A stretch of 64,000 bases of DNA from Pseudoramibacter porci (GTDB taxonomy: Bacteria > Bacillota > Clostridia > Eubacteriales > Eubacteriaceae). Positions 37,754-47,003 of the stretch are shown here, one piece after another (the stretch's first letter is position 1; each line of letters opens with the position of its first letter). The notes under the pieces are model-generated. The model was not told the origin of the DNA. It saw only the letters and a list, made by a program, of their open reading frames with translations, and made no database searches. A program made the translations under genes and the position numbers. The stretch lies in NCBI RefSeq assembly GCF_009696145.1, contig NZ_VUMO01000006.1:62001-126000 (forward strand). Direction: 5' to 3'.

Positions 37754-38167
37754 ATGATTTCAATGGTAAAACAAATATCAGTCTTCATCGAAAATAAAGT
37801 AGGTCATTTGGCAGCGGCTACAGACATATTGGCTAAAAATGATATTAATATTCTCGCGTTATTTGTATATGACTCGCAGGAATATGCGATTTTAAGATTA
37901 ATTGTCGATAAGCCTTATGAAACAGTTGAATTATTTAGGGAAAATGGAAAGGTGGTTCGCATTAAAGATGTCATGGTCATTGAACCTGTTAATGAACCAG
38001 GTATGATGAACAAAATATTCCACTTATTAGCGACCAACAATATTAATGTTGATTATGCCTATCCTTATGCCAAAACAGGTGCTCCCTATATGCTTGTTTT
38101 AGCGACATCCGATCAAGAGAAAGCGTATGATCTTATTAGTCATAGTGAATATGTCATAAATCAATAA
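37754..38167 (+). CDS. Tandem ACT-domain protein
   Basis: About 137 residues, two ACT domains (about 5-70 and 75-137), the fold that binds amino acids to regulate enzymes. VKQISVFIENKVGHLAAATDILA and NEPGMMNKIFHLLATNNINVDYAY are typical openings of each domain. The frame is open from 37739, but GAGGGTGAG lies just before the ATG at 37754, which I choose. Small double-ACT proteins next to paaK are common and may sense aromatic amino acids; the partner and ligand are not shown by the sequence. Confidence 0.88.
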   Translation: MISMVKQISVFIENKVGHLAAATDILAKNDINILALFVYDSQEYAILRLIVDKPYETVELFRENGKVVRIKDVMVIEPVNEPGMMNKIFHLLATNNINVDYAYPYAKTGAPYMLVLATSDQEKAYDLISHSEYVINQ

Positions 38168-38187
38168 AATATTTGTTCTGATAAATT

Positions 38188-38230
38188 AAGCCCTTGTCGA
38201 GGAATTTTTCTTCTACAAGGGCTTTCTTTT
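38188..38230. terminator. Bidirectional rho-independent terminator
   Basis: A 10-base stem (38188-38197 with 38215-38224), 17-base loop, T-rich end. It lies between the convergent ACT gene and the DUF2344 gene. Confidence 0.8.
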
Positions 38231-38915
38231 AAATATTCAGTTGTAAATTTTCTCTATGAATCTGCCAAAGTAAATCGTCTCCGAACTCTCGATGAGCAAA
38301 TGTTTCAAAGGATTTCAGAACAATTGTCGGCTTAATGGTTTTCTGATTTTGATAATTGAGGCAAAGAGAAAACTGTAAACTATTATGATCCTTCTGGGAG
38401 ATAGAAAATTGTTCAATAAAAGGCCGGGCATCAATTGATTGAAGTTTTCCCCTTTTATTTCTTTTCTCCACTAAAATTTCATTTTGATTTAAGAAATTTT
38501 GAATGTCAGCCATTAATTGTTTATCGGGTTTTCGATCCAAAATTTTTATTCGATACATCGAACGCTTTATCGAAGCAGATAATGAACCAATTTTTCCACT
38601 TACTAATTTCGCGTCTAAAATATTCAAACCATTCGGCAGAGATTCGTTGACCGCGGAGATAAATGCTTCAGAATTCATCTTTTTTGTTAATCGGAGATCT
38701 GCATATTCAGAAGATGAGGTCATACCGACAGAAAGAGCTAAAGCAAAAGCAAGCTTTGGGTGTGCATGGAATCCATTGGAATATGCAACTGGAATTTCTG
38801 CTCTTCTAAATGCACGTTGAAATGTAGCTTGTTGGTCTAAATGAGAAAGAAACCTTAACGATGAAGTTCGCTCAAATTTAAAACGCATAGTTATGATTGG
38901 TATTTGATCACTCAT
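38229..38915 (-). CDS. DUF2344 protein, radical-SAM-linked
   Basis: 228 residues. Matches the TIGR03936/DUF2344 family: RFKFERTSSLRFLSHLDQQ at the start, FRRAEIPVAYSNGFHAHPKLAFALALSVGMTSSSEYADL in the middle. The function is unknown. It almost always sits after a TIGR03960 radical SAM gene, as here, and the two may act on one substrate or on RNA. The ATG at 38915 overlaps the stop of the upstream gene (ATGA) and follows GGAG by 9 bases; an earlier in-frame ATG at 38930 lies inside that gene. Confidence 0.9.
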   Translation of the reverse strand: MSDQIPIITMRFKFERTSSLRFLSHLDQQATFQRAFRRAEIPVAYSNGFHAHPKLAFALALSVGMTSSSEYADLRLTKKMNSEAFISAVNESLPNGLNILDAKLVSGKIGSLSASIKRSMYRIKILDRKPDKQLMADIQNFLNQNEILVEKRNKRGKLQSIDARPFIEQFSISQKDHNSLQFSLCLNYQNQKTIKPTIVLKSFETFAHREFGDDLLWQIHRENLQLNI

Positions 38916-40774
38916 GAGTGGCATCTCCATTTTGAATCAAATTGCATGATCCCACAGTTTGCGCAGCCTTCTCTACAATATGGTGTCGATGAAGCAGCTT
39001 GAGCTCTTTTTAAATCTTTAATTAAAAACGACTTACTTACGCCCATATCTATAAAGTCCCAAGGAAATGTCTCATCTAAATTTCGATGACGATTTGCGTA
39101 AAATGCTGGATCCATATTAGACTCATTAAAAGCCTTTTCCCAAGCATCCTGTTTAAAACATTCATGCCAACCGTCAAATTTACAGCCCAATTCCCAAGCA
39201 CGATGTAAGACTTTACTTAGACGTCGGTCACCTCTTGCCAAAACAGCTTCGTAAAAGCTTAATATAGGCTCAGACCAATTATATTTGATACGATTATTAG
39301 TCAATTTTTGTTTTAAATACGTTTGTTTTGTTTTAAATTGTTCGATAGAATTCTGTCCAAACCATTGAAAAGGCGTAAATGGTTTCGGGACAAAACCAGA
39401 CGTGCTGACTGTTACCTGACATCTTTTTCTACGATTATCATCATGGTTATTTTCATAACATGCAACAACTTTTTCAGCTAGATCAGCAATGCCTTCAACG
39501 TCTTCTATTGTTTCAGTTGGAAGCCCTAGCATGAAATACAGTTTAATACGATTCCAACCCCGATCGAAAAAGCTAGCGGCCGTGTCCATTAAATTCTCTT
39601 CTGTGACATTTTTATTAATCACGTCTCGTAAACGCTGCGTTCCAGCTTCAGGTGCAAAAGTCAATCCAGTTTTTCGCGCTGTCTGTAATTGCTCCAATAC
39701 CTCTGCTGAAACAGAGTCAAGACGAAGTGAAGGTAAAGAAACCGTAATGTGGTCATTCTTATATTTTTTTACCAAATCTTCAGCCAATTCCTCAATGTGC
39801 GGATAATCACTCGTACTTAAGGATAAAAGTGTTATCTCATCGTAGCCAGTTGAATCTAATAATGTTTGAATACCATTTTCAATACAGTCGACACGTTTAT
39901 CCCTTATCGGCCTATAAATCATACCCGCCTGACAAAAACGGCATCCTCTTCCACAACCTCGAAAAATTTCATAGGGAATACGATCTTGTACACTTTCATG
40001 ATAAGGCATCACTAATTCTTTAGGATAATAAACATGGTTAAGATCTCTGATGAATTGTTTTTTAATGACTTTAGGAATATTGGGAATTACTGGATGAAAA
40101 TCAGATAGCGTACCATCATCAAAATACGAAGCTTCATATAGCGAAGGAACGTAGATGCTTTCGTAAGTTTGGGCAATATGGATGAGCCAATCCCGCTTAG
40201 AAAATTTTTTTGATTGCTTCTTACACTTTTCGTAATCTTTTAATATTTGTAATAATAGTTCTTCCCCCTCTCCGATTAAAAAACAATCGAAGAAAGCGGC
40301 CAGAGGCTCAGGATTACACACGCAGGGTCCACCACCGATTACAATTGGGTCGTCATCACTCCGGTTCGACGCGAGAACAGGAAGACCAGCGAGATCCAAC
40401 ATATTCAACACATTGGTGTAGGACATTTCATATTGGAGTGTGAATCCGATAAAATCAAATGTTTTTATCGGATCCATTGATTCAAGCGCATAAAGCGGGA
40501 TATGGTTTTCGCGCAATTGAGTTTCCATATCGAGCCATGGTGCAAAAACGCGTTCACAGTAGAATTCAGGAACGGAATTGATTAAACTATAAAGAATTTT
40601 CATGCCAAGGTGAGACATACCAATTTCGTATGTATCAGGAAATGCAAACGCAAAACGAACCGAAATTTGATTTAAATCCTTATGAATTGAATTAATTTCA
40701 TTTCCCTGATATGTAATTGGTTTTTTCACCCGTGGTAGAATGTAGTTTTCGATAAACGCTTTATTATTTGTCAT
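38912..40774 (-). CDS. Radical SAM protein, TIGR03960 family
   Basis: 620 residues. An N-terminal B12-binding-like segment (FAFPDTYEIGMSHLGMKIL, GGGPCVCNPEPLAAFFD) is followed by the radical SAM core with CxxxCxxC in RGCGRGCRFCQAG near residue 275. The C-terminal part ends with a cysteine group (CREGCANCG). The reaction is not known. The family commonly lies next to rng and the rplU-rpmA ribosomal genes; those are not here, which is a small departure from the usual context. It is translationally coupled to the DUF2344 gene. Confidence 0.92.
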   Translation of the reverse strand: MTNNKAFIENYILPRVKKPITYQGNEINSIHKDLNQISVRFAFAFPDTYEIGMSHLGMKILYSLINSVPEFYCERVFAPWLDMETQLRENHIPLYALESMDPIKTFDFIGFTLQYEMSYTNVLNMLDLAGLPVLASNRSDDDPIVIGGGPCVCNPEPLAAFFDCFLIGEGEELLLQILKDYEKCKKQSKKFSKRDWLIHIAQTYESIYVPSLYEASYFDDGTLSDFHPVIPNIPKVIKKQFIRDLNHVYYPKELVMPYHESVQDRIPYEIFRGCGRGCRFCQAGMIYRPIRDKRVDCIENGIQTLLDSTGYDEITLLSLSTSDYPHIEELAEDLVKKYKNDHITVSLPSLRLDSVSAEVLEQLQTARKTGLTFAPEAGTQRLRDVINKNVTEENLMDTAASFFDRGWNRIKLYFMLGLPTETIEDVEGIADLAEKVVACYENNHDDNRRKRCQVTVSTSGFVPKPFTPFQWFGQNSIEQFKTKQTYLKQKLTNNRIKYNWSEPILSFYEAVLARGDRRLSKVLHRAWELGCKFDGWHECFKQDAWEKAFNESNMDPAFYANRHRNLDETFPWDFIDMGVSKSFLIKDLKRAQAASSTPYCREGCANCGIMQFDSKWRCHS

Positions 40775-40782
40775 CCGTAATA

Positions 40783-41985
40783 TTATTTATTAAAAGAAGA
40801 ATAATATTCTTCAAGATCATCTCTTGACAGAGTTTCCATCAAATAATTAGCAAATTCGTCGCCTGTACCGCCATCAGAACGTCCAGTTAAGACAACCTTC
40901 TTTTCGAATTCTGAACAGATTTGCAAAGCTTTTGAAAGTTTTTCAGCTTGTTCTGTATAACCAATATAATTAAGTAACATACCAGCCGCTTTAATAATTG
41001 AGCTTGGATCTGCATACTGAGCACGTCCTTCGTCAACCATTCGCGGTGCAGACCCATGAATGGCTTCGAACATAGCATGTTTTTTTCCTATATTTGCAGA
41101 TCCCGCAGTTCCAACACCACCCTGCAACTCGGCAGCTTCATCTGTAATGATATCGCCATATAAATTTGGCAGCACGACAACTTTAAATTGTTGTCTACGC
41201 TTCGGATCAACCAATTTAGCCGTCATAATATCGATATACCAATCGTCCATTTCTACATCTGGATATTCTTTTGCAATTTCTTTGGCAGTATCTAAAAACT
41301 TGCCATCTGTTGTCTTTATAACATTCGCTTTGGTAACAACAGTTACTTTTTTCTTTCCTGATTTCTGTGCATAATCAAATGCTGCACGAATAATTCGTTC
41401 GCTTCCTGGCTGAGTTGTTACTGTGAAATCAATTGCCAAATCATCATTAACATTGACACCTTCTGATCCTACTGCGTATCCACCTTCAGTATTTTCACGG
41501 AAAAATGTCCAATCCACACCTTCTTCAGGAATTTTTACCGGTCGTAAATTTGCAAATAGATCCAGTTCTTTTCGCATTGCAACATTAGCTGATTCGATAT
41601 TCGGCCATTTGTCCCCTTTTCTAGGTGTAGTAGTTGGTCCTTTTAAAATTACATCGCATTGCTTTAATTCTGCCAATACGTCATCAGGTATAGCCCTGTG
41701 GCAAGCAGCGCGATTTTCTATTGTTAACCCGTCAATATTTCTAATTGTTACACGATTTGACTCAATATCGTCTTCCAATAAAAATTCTAGAACACGTTGG
41801 GCTTCTTTTGTGATAAATGGGCCAATGCCATCGCCGCCAACTACTCCAATTTCAATATGATCTTTTTTAGAATAATCAATAAAATCACCTTCTGATTTCA
41901 TCGTATCTATTCTTGCAAGTTGTTCTTCAATTATTTTATTAAATTTGTCTTGTGCAGCTCTGAGTTTTTCTTGACTAATCATCAT
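40783..41985 (-). CDS. Isocitrate/isopropylmalate dehydrogenase family, probably isocitrate dehydrogenase
   Basis: 400 residues. Beta-decarboxylating dehydrogenase: the substrate loop SANVAMRKELDLFANLRPVK has the S-x-N-x3-R pattern of isocitrate dehydrogenases. The catalytic Tyr is in ENTEGGYAVG, Lys in TKANVIK, and Asp in NLYGDIITDEAAEL. It converts isocitrate to 2-oxoglutarate, which would feed glutamate and arginine synthesis. An N-terminal extension of about 40 residues (helical, charged) precedes the nucleotide-fold start (IEIGVVGGDGIGP). Whether NAD or NADP is used is not clear, and homoisocitrate activity cannot be excluded. AAGGAG precedes the start; the second Met (41982) is an equal candidate. 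Confidence 0.85.
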   Translation of the reverse strand: MMISQEKLRAAQDKFNKIIEEQLARIDTMKSEGDFIDYSKKDHIEIGVVGGDGIGPFITKEAQRVLEFLLEDDIESNRVTIRNIDGLTIENRAACHRAIPDDVLAELKQCDVILKGPTTTPRKGDKWPNIESANVAMRKELDLFANLRPVKIPEEGVDWTFFRENTEGGYAVGSEGVNVNDDLAIDFTVTTQPGSERIIRAAFDYAQKSGKKKVTVVTKANVIKTTDGKFLDTAKEIAKEYPDVEMDDWYIDIMTAKLVDPKRRQQFKVVVLPNLYGDIITDEAAELQGGVGTAGSANIGKKHAMFEAIHGSAPRMVDEGRAQYADPSSIIKAAGMLLNYIGYTEQAEKLSKALQICSEFEKKVVLTGRSDGGTGDEFANYLMETLSRDDLEEYYSSFNK

Positions 41986-42090
41986 TCTTGTCTCCTTATC
42001 GAATTTAAATATCTACACATTAATTTGTTAAAGTTAATTGTACCATAGGTTTAAAAAAATATGTAGAAAATAAAATTGAAAACAAGCAAA

Positions 42091-42126
42091 AAAATTCCAC
42101 TTACTGATTTTCAGTAAGTGGAATTT
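42091..42126 (-). terminator. Terminator of the pyruvate:ferredoxin oxidoreductase gene
   Basis: A 15-base perfect stem (42092-42106 with 42112-42126) and 5-base loop. Read on the minus strand it ends in seven T, so it ends the PFOR transcript just after its stop at 42150. Confidence 0.9.
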
Positions 42127-42149
42127 GAAAAAGAAGTAAAAACTAATGA

Positions 42150-45100
42150 TTATTTTTCGTTTCTTTTTACATAACCTTTGTAGCGTTCTTCAGCTTCCTG
42201 TTGTGTTTGTTCGTAAAGTTTGTCTGCAATTTCTGGGAATCCGCGACGGAGAGAATTGTAGCGGACTTCAGACATAATGAAATCTTGGAACTTACTAAAG
42301 TCAGGTTCTTTACTATCAAGTGAGAACGGATGTTCTGCTTCAGGATTGAAGTGATAGAGATCCCAATAGCCGCATTCTACAGCAAGCTTTTCGTGAGTTG
42401 GCGTCTTGCCCATACCACCTTTAATTCCGTGATTGATGCATGGCGCATAACCAATGATCAAAGAAGGTCCTTTATAGGCTTCAGCTTCTTTCAAGACTTT
42501 AATGAACTGATTCTTATCAGCACCGATGGCAACTTGAGCAACATAAACGTATCCGTAAGTCGCAGCCATCATGCCTAAATCTTTTTTCTTAACTCTTTCG
42601 CCTGCAGCGGCAAATTCTGCAATTGCAGCAGTAGGTGTAGATTTAGATGCTTGACCACCAGTATTGGAATAAACTTCTGTATCCAAAACAAAAACATTGA
42701 TATCTTCTTTGGATGCCAACACATGGTCTAATCCGCCGTATCCAATATCGTATGCCCAGCCGTCACCACCAATGATCCAAATGGACTTCTTAACGAAGTG
42801 ATCACTGTTGTCTTTAACAAATTTAATTTTATCAGCTAATTCTGCAGGTGCTTCGAATTTATCTAAAGCTGCCTTAAGAGCAGGTGTAGCTGCTTTTGAG
42901 GCATCACCATCATCTTTACCTGCAATCCAAGCATCAATAGCTTCCGCTAAATCAGAAGGTGCAACTTCTTTAATAGCTAATAAGTAATCAGCAATTGTAT
43001 TTCTAATGGCTTTTGTACCTTGCAACATACCGTAACCAAATTCGGCGTTATCTTCAAACAAAGAGTTCGCAAATGTTGGCCCCTGTCCCTGAGCATTGGT
43101 GCAATATGGAGAAGCTGGTGCAGATGCGCCCCAGATTGATGAACAACCTGTTGCGTTAGCAATCATCATTCTATCACCATAAAGCTGAGTGATAGTTTTG
43201 ATGTATGGTGTTTCACCACATCCTGCGCAAGCGCCAGAGAATTCAAGTAATGGCTGACAGAACTGGCTGCCTTTAACGGAATATTTGTCCATTCTGTCAT
43301 CTTTGACAGGAACAGTAACTGCATAATCCCAATTTTCCACCTGATCCATTTCTTCGTGGATTGGAACCATACTTAATGCCTTTTCTTTTGCAATACATGC
43401 ATCGACACAGTTTCCACATCCGGTACAATCCATAACATCAACTTGAATTCTGAACTGGAGATCAGAGAGCTGTTTACCAATCGCTTTCTTTGTTTCGAAG
43501 CCAGCTGGTGCCTTTGCTTTTTCATCTTCAGTTACAAGAACCGGACGAATTGCTGCGTGTGGGCAGACAAATGAGCACTGGTTACACTGAATACATTTCG
43601 AAATATCCCATTTCGGAACATTAACAGCAATACCGCGTTTTTCGAATGCAGATGTACCAGCCATCCATGTGCCGTCTTCATAGCCTTCAAATGCAGATAC
43701 TGGAATAGTATCGCCTTCGAAACGACCAATTGGTCTGACAATATCGTGTACGAACTTAGGATCTGTATCTGGTTTAGCAGCTTCATCCTGAGCATTTGCC
43801 CAATCTGCCGGAACATCAAATTTCTTTAAGATGTCTGGGTCAACCCCTGCATCAACAGCCTGATAGTTCATCTGAACAATCTTGTCGCCTTTATGACCAT
43901 ATGTCTTCTTAATAGAAGCTTTCGAGTATTTTACTGCATCTTCGATTGGAATAATATCAGCTAATTTGAAGAAAGCAGCCTGCATGATCATGTTTGTACG
44001 ACGACCTAAACCAATACTTTCTGCAGCTTTCGTTGCGTTAATCGTATAGAACTGAATGTCGTTCTGTGCAATGTAACGTTTCATTGAAGCTGGGAATTCT
44101 TCATTGATTTCTTCAGGTGTCCAAACAGTATTCAGCAGGAAGACACCGCCTTTTTTCAGCCCCTTCAGCAAATCGTACTGATGCACGTATGATTCTGTTG
44201 AACATGAAATGAAATCGGCTTGATTAATCAAATAAGGTGATTTGATTGGCTTTTTACCAAATCTTAAGTGTGAACATGTGATCCCACCAGATTTTTTCGA
44301 ATCGTAATCAAAGTAACCCTGAGCATAAAGATCAGTATTGTCGCCGATGATCTTGATGGCAGATTTGTTTGCTCCAACAGTACCGTCAGAACCAAGACCC
44401 CAGAATTTACAACTTGTAGTACCTTCTGGAATGGTGTTGATTTCTTCTTCGACTTCCAGATTGCGATGGGTTAAGTCATCAACGATCGCGAGAGTAAACT
44501 GATCTTTCGGATCAGCTTTTTCCATATTATCAAATACAGCCTTGATATCACTTGATGTCGTATCTTTTGATCCTAGACCATATACGCAACCGAGAATCTT
44601 AGGTGCATTTTCTTCCCCATAGAATGCAGTGCAAACATCCTGATAAAGCGGGTTGCCAAGTGCGCCTGGTTCTTTTGTTCTATCCATAACAGTAATAACT
44701 TTTGCTGTTTTTGGAATAGCTTTCATTAAGTAATCTTTCGCAAATGGTCTATAAAGATGGACTTTTACAACACCAACTTTTTTACCTTTGGCCGCCAGAT
44801 AATCGATAGTTTCTTCGATTGTATCTGTGATCGAACCCATTGCAACAATAATATGTTCAGCATTGGGATCACCATAATAATTGAATAAGTGATATTCACG
44901 ACCAGTAACTTTTGAAATTTTCTGTAAGTAATCTTCAACAATTTCAGGAACTGCATCGTAGAATTTATTCGCAGCTTCTTTTGCCTGGAAGAAAACATCT
45001 CCGTTTTGTGCAGTGCCTCTGGTTACTGGATGTTCTGGATTTAATGCTCTGTTACGGAATTCCTGAACAGCGTCCCAATCCACTAAATCTTTAAAGACAT

Positions 45101-45665
45101 CATAATCCATCACTTCTACTTTTTGAATTTCGTGTGAAGTTCTGAAACCATCAAAGAAGTGTAAGAAAGGAATTCTTGATTTTATTGCAGCTAAGTGTGC
45201 GACGCCACCGATATCCATAACTTCCTGGACAGATCCTGAAGCTAAAAGTGCAAAACCGGTTTGACGGCATGCCATGACGTCCCCTTGATCGCCGAAAATA
45301 CACAACGAATGTGCTGCTAACGTACGGGCTGAGACATGGAAAACCCCTGGCAACAATTCACCAGCAATTTTATACATGTTTGGAATCATCAAGAGCAAAC
45401 CTTGAGAAGCAGTAAAAGTAGTCGTTAGAGCTCCAGCTTGAAGAGATCCATGAACAGTACCAGCCGCGCCGCCTTCAGATTCCATTTCTGATACTTTAAC
45501 GGTTTCATCAAAAATGTTCTTTCTTCCAGCAGCAGCCCATGCATCAACATGTTCAGCCATTGGAGAAGAAGGTGTGATTGGGAAAATCCCAGCGACTTCG
45601 GTAAAAGCGTAAGCAACGTGTGCCGCAGCTTCATTACCATCCATCGTCATCATTTTTTTGGACAT
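42150..45665 (-). CDS. nifJ: Pyruvate:ferredoxin oxidoreductase, single-chain
   Basis: 1171 residues, the size of the fused homodimeric enzyme. It oxidises pyruvate with CoA to acetyl-CoA and CO2 and reduces ferredoxin; oxygen-sensitive. The domain order is standard: the pyruvate-binding N-terminus (GNEAAAHVAYAFTEVAGIFPITPSSPM), a transketolase-like and CoA domain, an inserted ferredoxin domain with two CxxCxxCxxxC clusters (CIQCNQCSFVCP and CTGCGNCVDAC), and a TPP domain (GACAGCGETPYIK, NATGCSSIWG) carrying the third cluster. The frame extends to 45707, but GAGGAGG lies 5 bases before the ATG at 45665. It is a single-gene transcript with its own terminator. Confidence 0.98.
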   Translation of the reverse strand: MSKKMMTMDGNEAAAHVAYAFTEVAGIFPITPSSPMAEHVDAWAAAGRKNIFDETVKVSEMESEGGAAGTVHGSLQAGALTTTFTASQGLLLMIPNMYKIAGELLPGVFHVSARTLAAHSLCIFGDQGDVMACRQTGFALLASGSVQEVMDIGGVAHLAAIKSRIPFLHFFDGFRTSHEIQKVEVMDYDVFKDLVDWDAVQEFRNRALNPEHPVTRGTAQNGDVFFQAKEAANKFYDAVPEIVEDYLQKISKVTGREYHLFNYYGDPNAEHIIVAMGSITDTIEETIDYLAAKGKKVGVVKVHLYRPFAKDYLMKAIPKTAKVITVMDRTKEPGALGNPLYQDVCTAFYGEENAPKILGCVYGLGSKDTTSSDIKAVFDNMEKADPKDQFTLAIVDDLTHRNLEVEEEINTIPEGTTSCKFWGLGSDGTVGANKSAIKIIGDNTDLYAQGYFDYDSKKSGGITCSHLRFGKKPIKSPYLINQADFISCSTESYVHQYDLLKGLKKGGVFLLNTVWTPEEINEEFPASMKRYIAQNDIQFYTINATKAAESIGLGRRTNMIMQAAFFKLADIIPIEDAVKYSKASIKKTYGHKGDKIVQMNYQAVDAGVDPDILKKFDVPADWANAQDEAAKPDTDPKFVHDIVRPIGRFEGDTIPVSAFEGYEDGTWMAGTSAFEKRGIAVNVPKWDISKCIQCNQCSFVCPHAAIRPVLVTEDEKAKAPAGFETKKAIGKQLSDLQFRIQVDVMDCTGCGNCVDACIAKEKALSMVPIHEEMDQVENWDYAVTVPVKDDRMDKYSVKGSQFCQPLLEFSGACAGCGETPYIKTITQLYGDRMMIANATGCSSIWGASAPASPYCTNAQGQGPTFANSLFEDNAEFGYGMLQGTKAIRNTIADYLLAIKEVAPSDLAEAIDAWIAGKDDGDASKAATPALKAALDKFEAPAELADKIKFVKDNSDHFVKKSIWIIGGDGWAYDIGYGGLDHVLASKEDINVFVLDTEVYSNTGGQASKSTPTAAIAEFAAAGERVKKKDLGMMAATYGYVYVAQVAIGADKNQFIKVLKEAEAYKGPSLIIGYAPCINHGIKGGMGKTPTHEKLAVECGYWDLYHFNPEAEHPFSLDSKEPDFSKFQDFIMSEVRYNSLRRGFPEIADKLYEQTQQEAEERYKGYVKRNEK

Positions 45666-45878
45666 ATTTTCCTCCTCTTGAAAATTAAAAATAAACATTA
45701 AAAACACTATCTAAAGCATCTTTATTACAAATAATTATATCATAATAGCAAAAAATATACAGTTTAAATTAAAGATATTTTTTTGATATGTCTCTTTGCA
45801 AAGAATGTATATAAAATGATGGATAATAGCAAAAATTTACCTTTAGTTCGATTTAATTTGTAAAGCCTCTGAATTATC

Positions 45879-46367
45879 CTAACTCAATTCAAACAGCTCG
45901 CCATTGACGCTATTATTATTTATTGTAATGATGCCATAAGAGGGGTTCTCACTATACCGCCCCCCCATAAGAGAACCAGGATTCATTAATAAAATTCCGT
46001 TTTTCTTCTCTAACAATTTGTGATGTGTGTGGCCAAATAAAACAACATTTGCTTTTTTAAGAGAAGCTTCATAAAATAATGCGTCTAAATCATTTTTGAC
46101 ATTAAATAAATGTCCATGTGTTGCATATACAATTTTATTATCAAAAGAAATTTTTGCGTAATTTAATCCATCAGAGCTGCCTTGGTCGCAATTTCCTTTT
46201 ACTGAATAAATTGTTCGATTAAACCACACATGAATTTTTTTAGCATCTCGAACATAATCTCCTAAATGAAAGATTGCATCAACACCTAATTGATCGAGTT
46301 TGCAGACAGCATCTTGCAAATTTGTTAAATTACCATGGCTATCAGAAATTACCCCTATTTTAACCAA
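45879..46367 (-). CDS. YfcE/MJ0936-type metallophosphoesterase
   Basis: 162 residues. The calcineurin-like metal-binding motifs occur in order: SDSHGN, HLGDYV, VKGNCD, THGHLFN and FGHTHHK. This is the small phosphodiesterase family of YfcE and MJ0936; substrates in the cell are unknown. It follows rdgB by 21 bases on the same strand, an order common in Firmicutes, and probably ends the gatCAB-rph-rdgB transcript. No clear terminator is visible after it. Confidence 0.93.
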   Translation of the reverse strand: MVKIGVISDSHGNLTNLQDAVCKLDQLGVDAIFHLGDYVRDAKKIHVWFNRTIYSVKGNCDQGSSDGLNYAKISFDNKIVYATHGHLFNVKNDLDALFYEASLKKANVVLFGHTHHKLLEKKNGILLMNPGSLMGGRYSENPSYGIITINNNSVNGELFELS

Positions 46368-46388
46368 ATCATCTCTCCTAAATATTAT

Positions 46389-47003
46389 TTATGAATTGAT
46401 TTTAGATCGTATCTTTTGACAGGCCTTTTTAATGGCAATTGCACGGTGAGAAATTTCATTTTTTTCTTCTAAACTCATCTGAGCATATGTTAAGCCTGAT
46501 TTATTTTCAATAAATAACGGATCATATCCGAAACCATCATGTCCCGTTAATTCTGTTGCAATTTTACCATGTACAACGCTCCTGCATGTCCATTCTTCAT
46601 TATCAGGAAAAATAAGCGCAATGCTACAGATGAATTCCGCGTCTCGTTCGGATAACGGAACATTTTTCATCGCATTTAATAATTTTTTGTTATTATCCAG
46701 ATAAGTAACATTTAATCCAGCATATCGAGCCGAAAAAATACCCGGCTCACCATCCAGCGCATCTACGCAAAGCCCCGAATCATCTGCCAATAATATTGTG
46801 TGGTTTATGTCTTTGACGTATGGTTTAATTGCGCGAACTTTTATCAGTGCATTTTCTTCAAAAGTTGTTCCATCTTCAATGATGTCCACGTCAATTCCAG
46901 CTTCCCCCATTGTCATTATTTCAAAAGAAGAACCTAAGACATCTTTTATTTCTTTTACTTTGTTGTTGTTGCTTGTCGCAACGATAATTTTATAATTATT
47001 CAT
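46389..47003 (-). CDS. rdgB: ITP/XTP pyrophosphatase, RdgB/HAM1 family
   Basis: 204 residues. Removes deaminated purine nucleotides (ITP, dITP, XTP) from the pool. The motifs ATSNNNKVKEIK, FEENALIKVRAI, ADDSGLCVDALDGEPGIFSARYAG and GHDGFGYDPLF are intact. The start overlaps the rph stop by one base (TAATG), so the two are coupled. The deoxyinosine glycosylase encoded at 57287 deals with the same lesion once it is in DNA. Confidence 0.97.
   Translation of the reverse strand: MNNYKIIVATSNNNKVKEIKDVLGSSFEIMTMGEAGIDVDIIEDGTTFEENALIKVRAIKPYVKDINHTILLADDSGLCVDALDGEPGIFSARYAGLNVTYLDNNKKLLNAMKNVPLSERDAEFICSIALIFPDNEEWTCRSVVHGKIATELTGHDGFGYDPLFIENKSGLTYAQMSLEEKNEISHRAIAIKKACQKIRSKINS

Noticed and set aside
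42330-45094. Several open frames on the plus strand opposite the PFOR gene, and similar antisense frames elsewhere
   Set aside because: They mirror the codon pattern of real genes, have no ribosome sites and no recognisable protein features.
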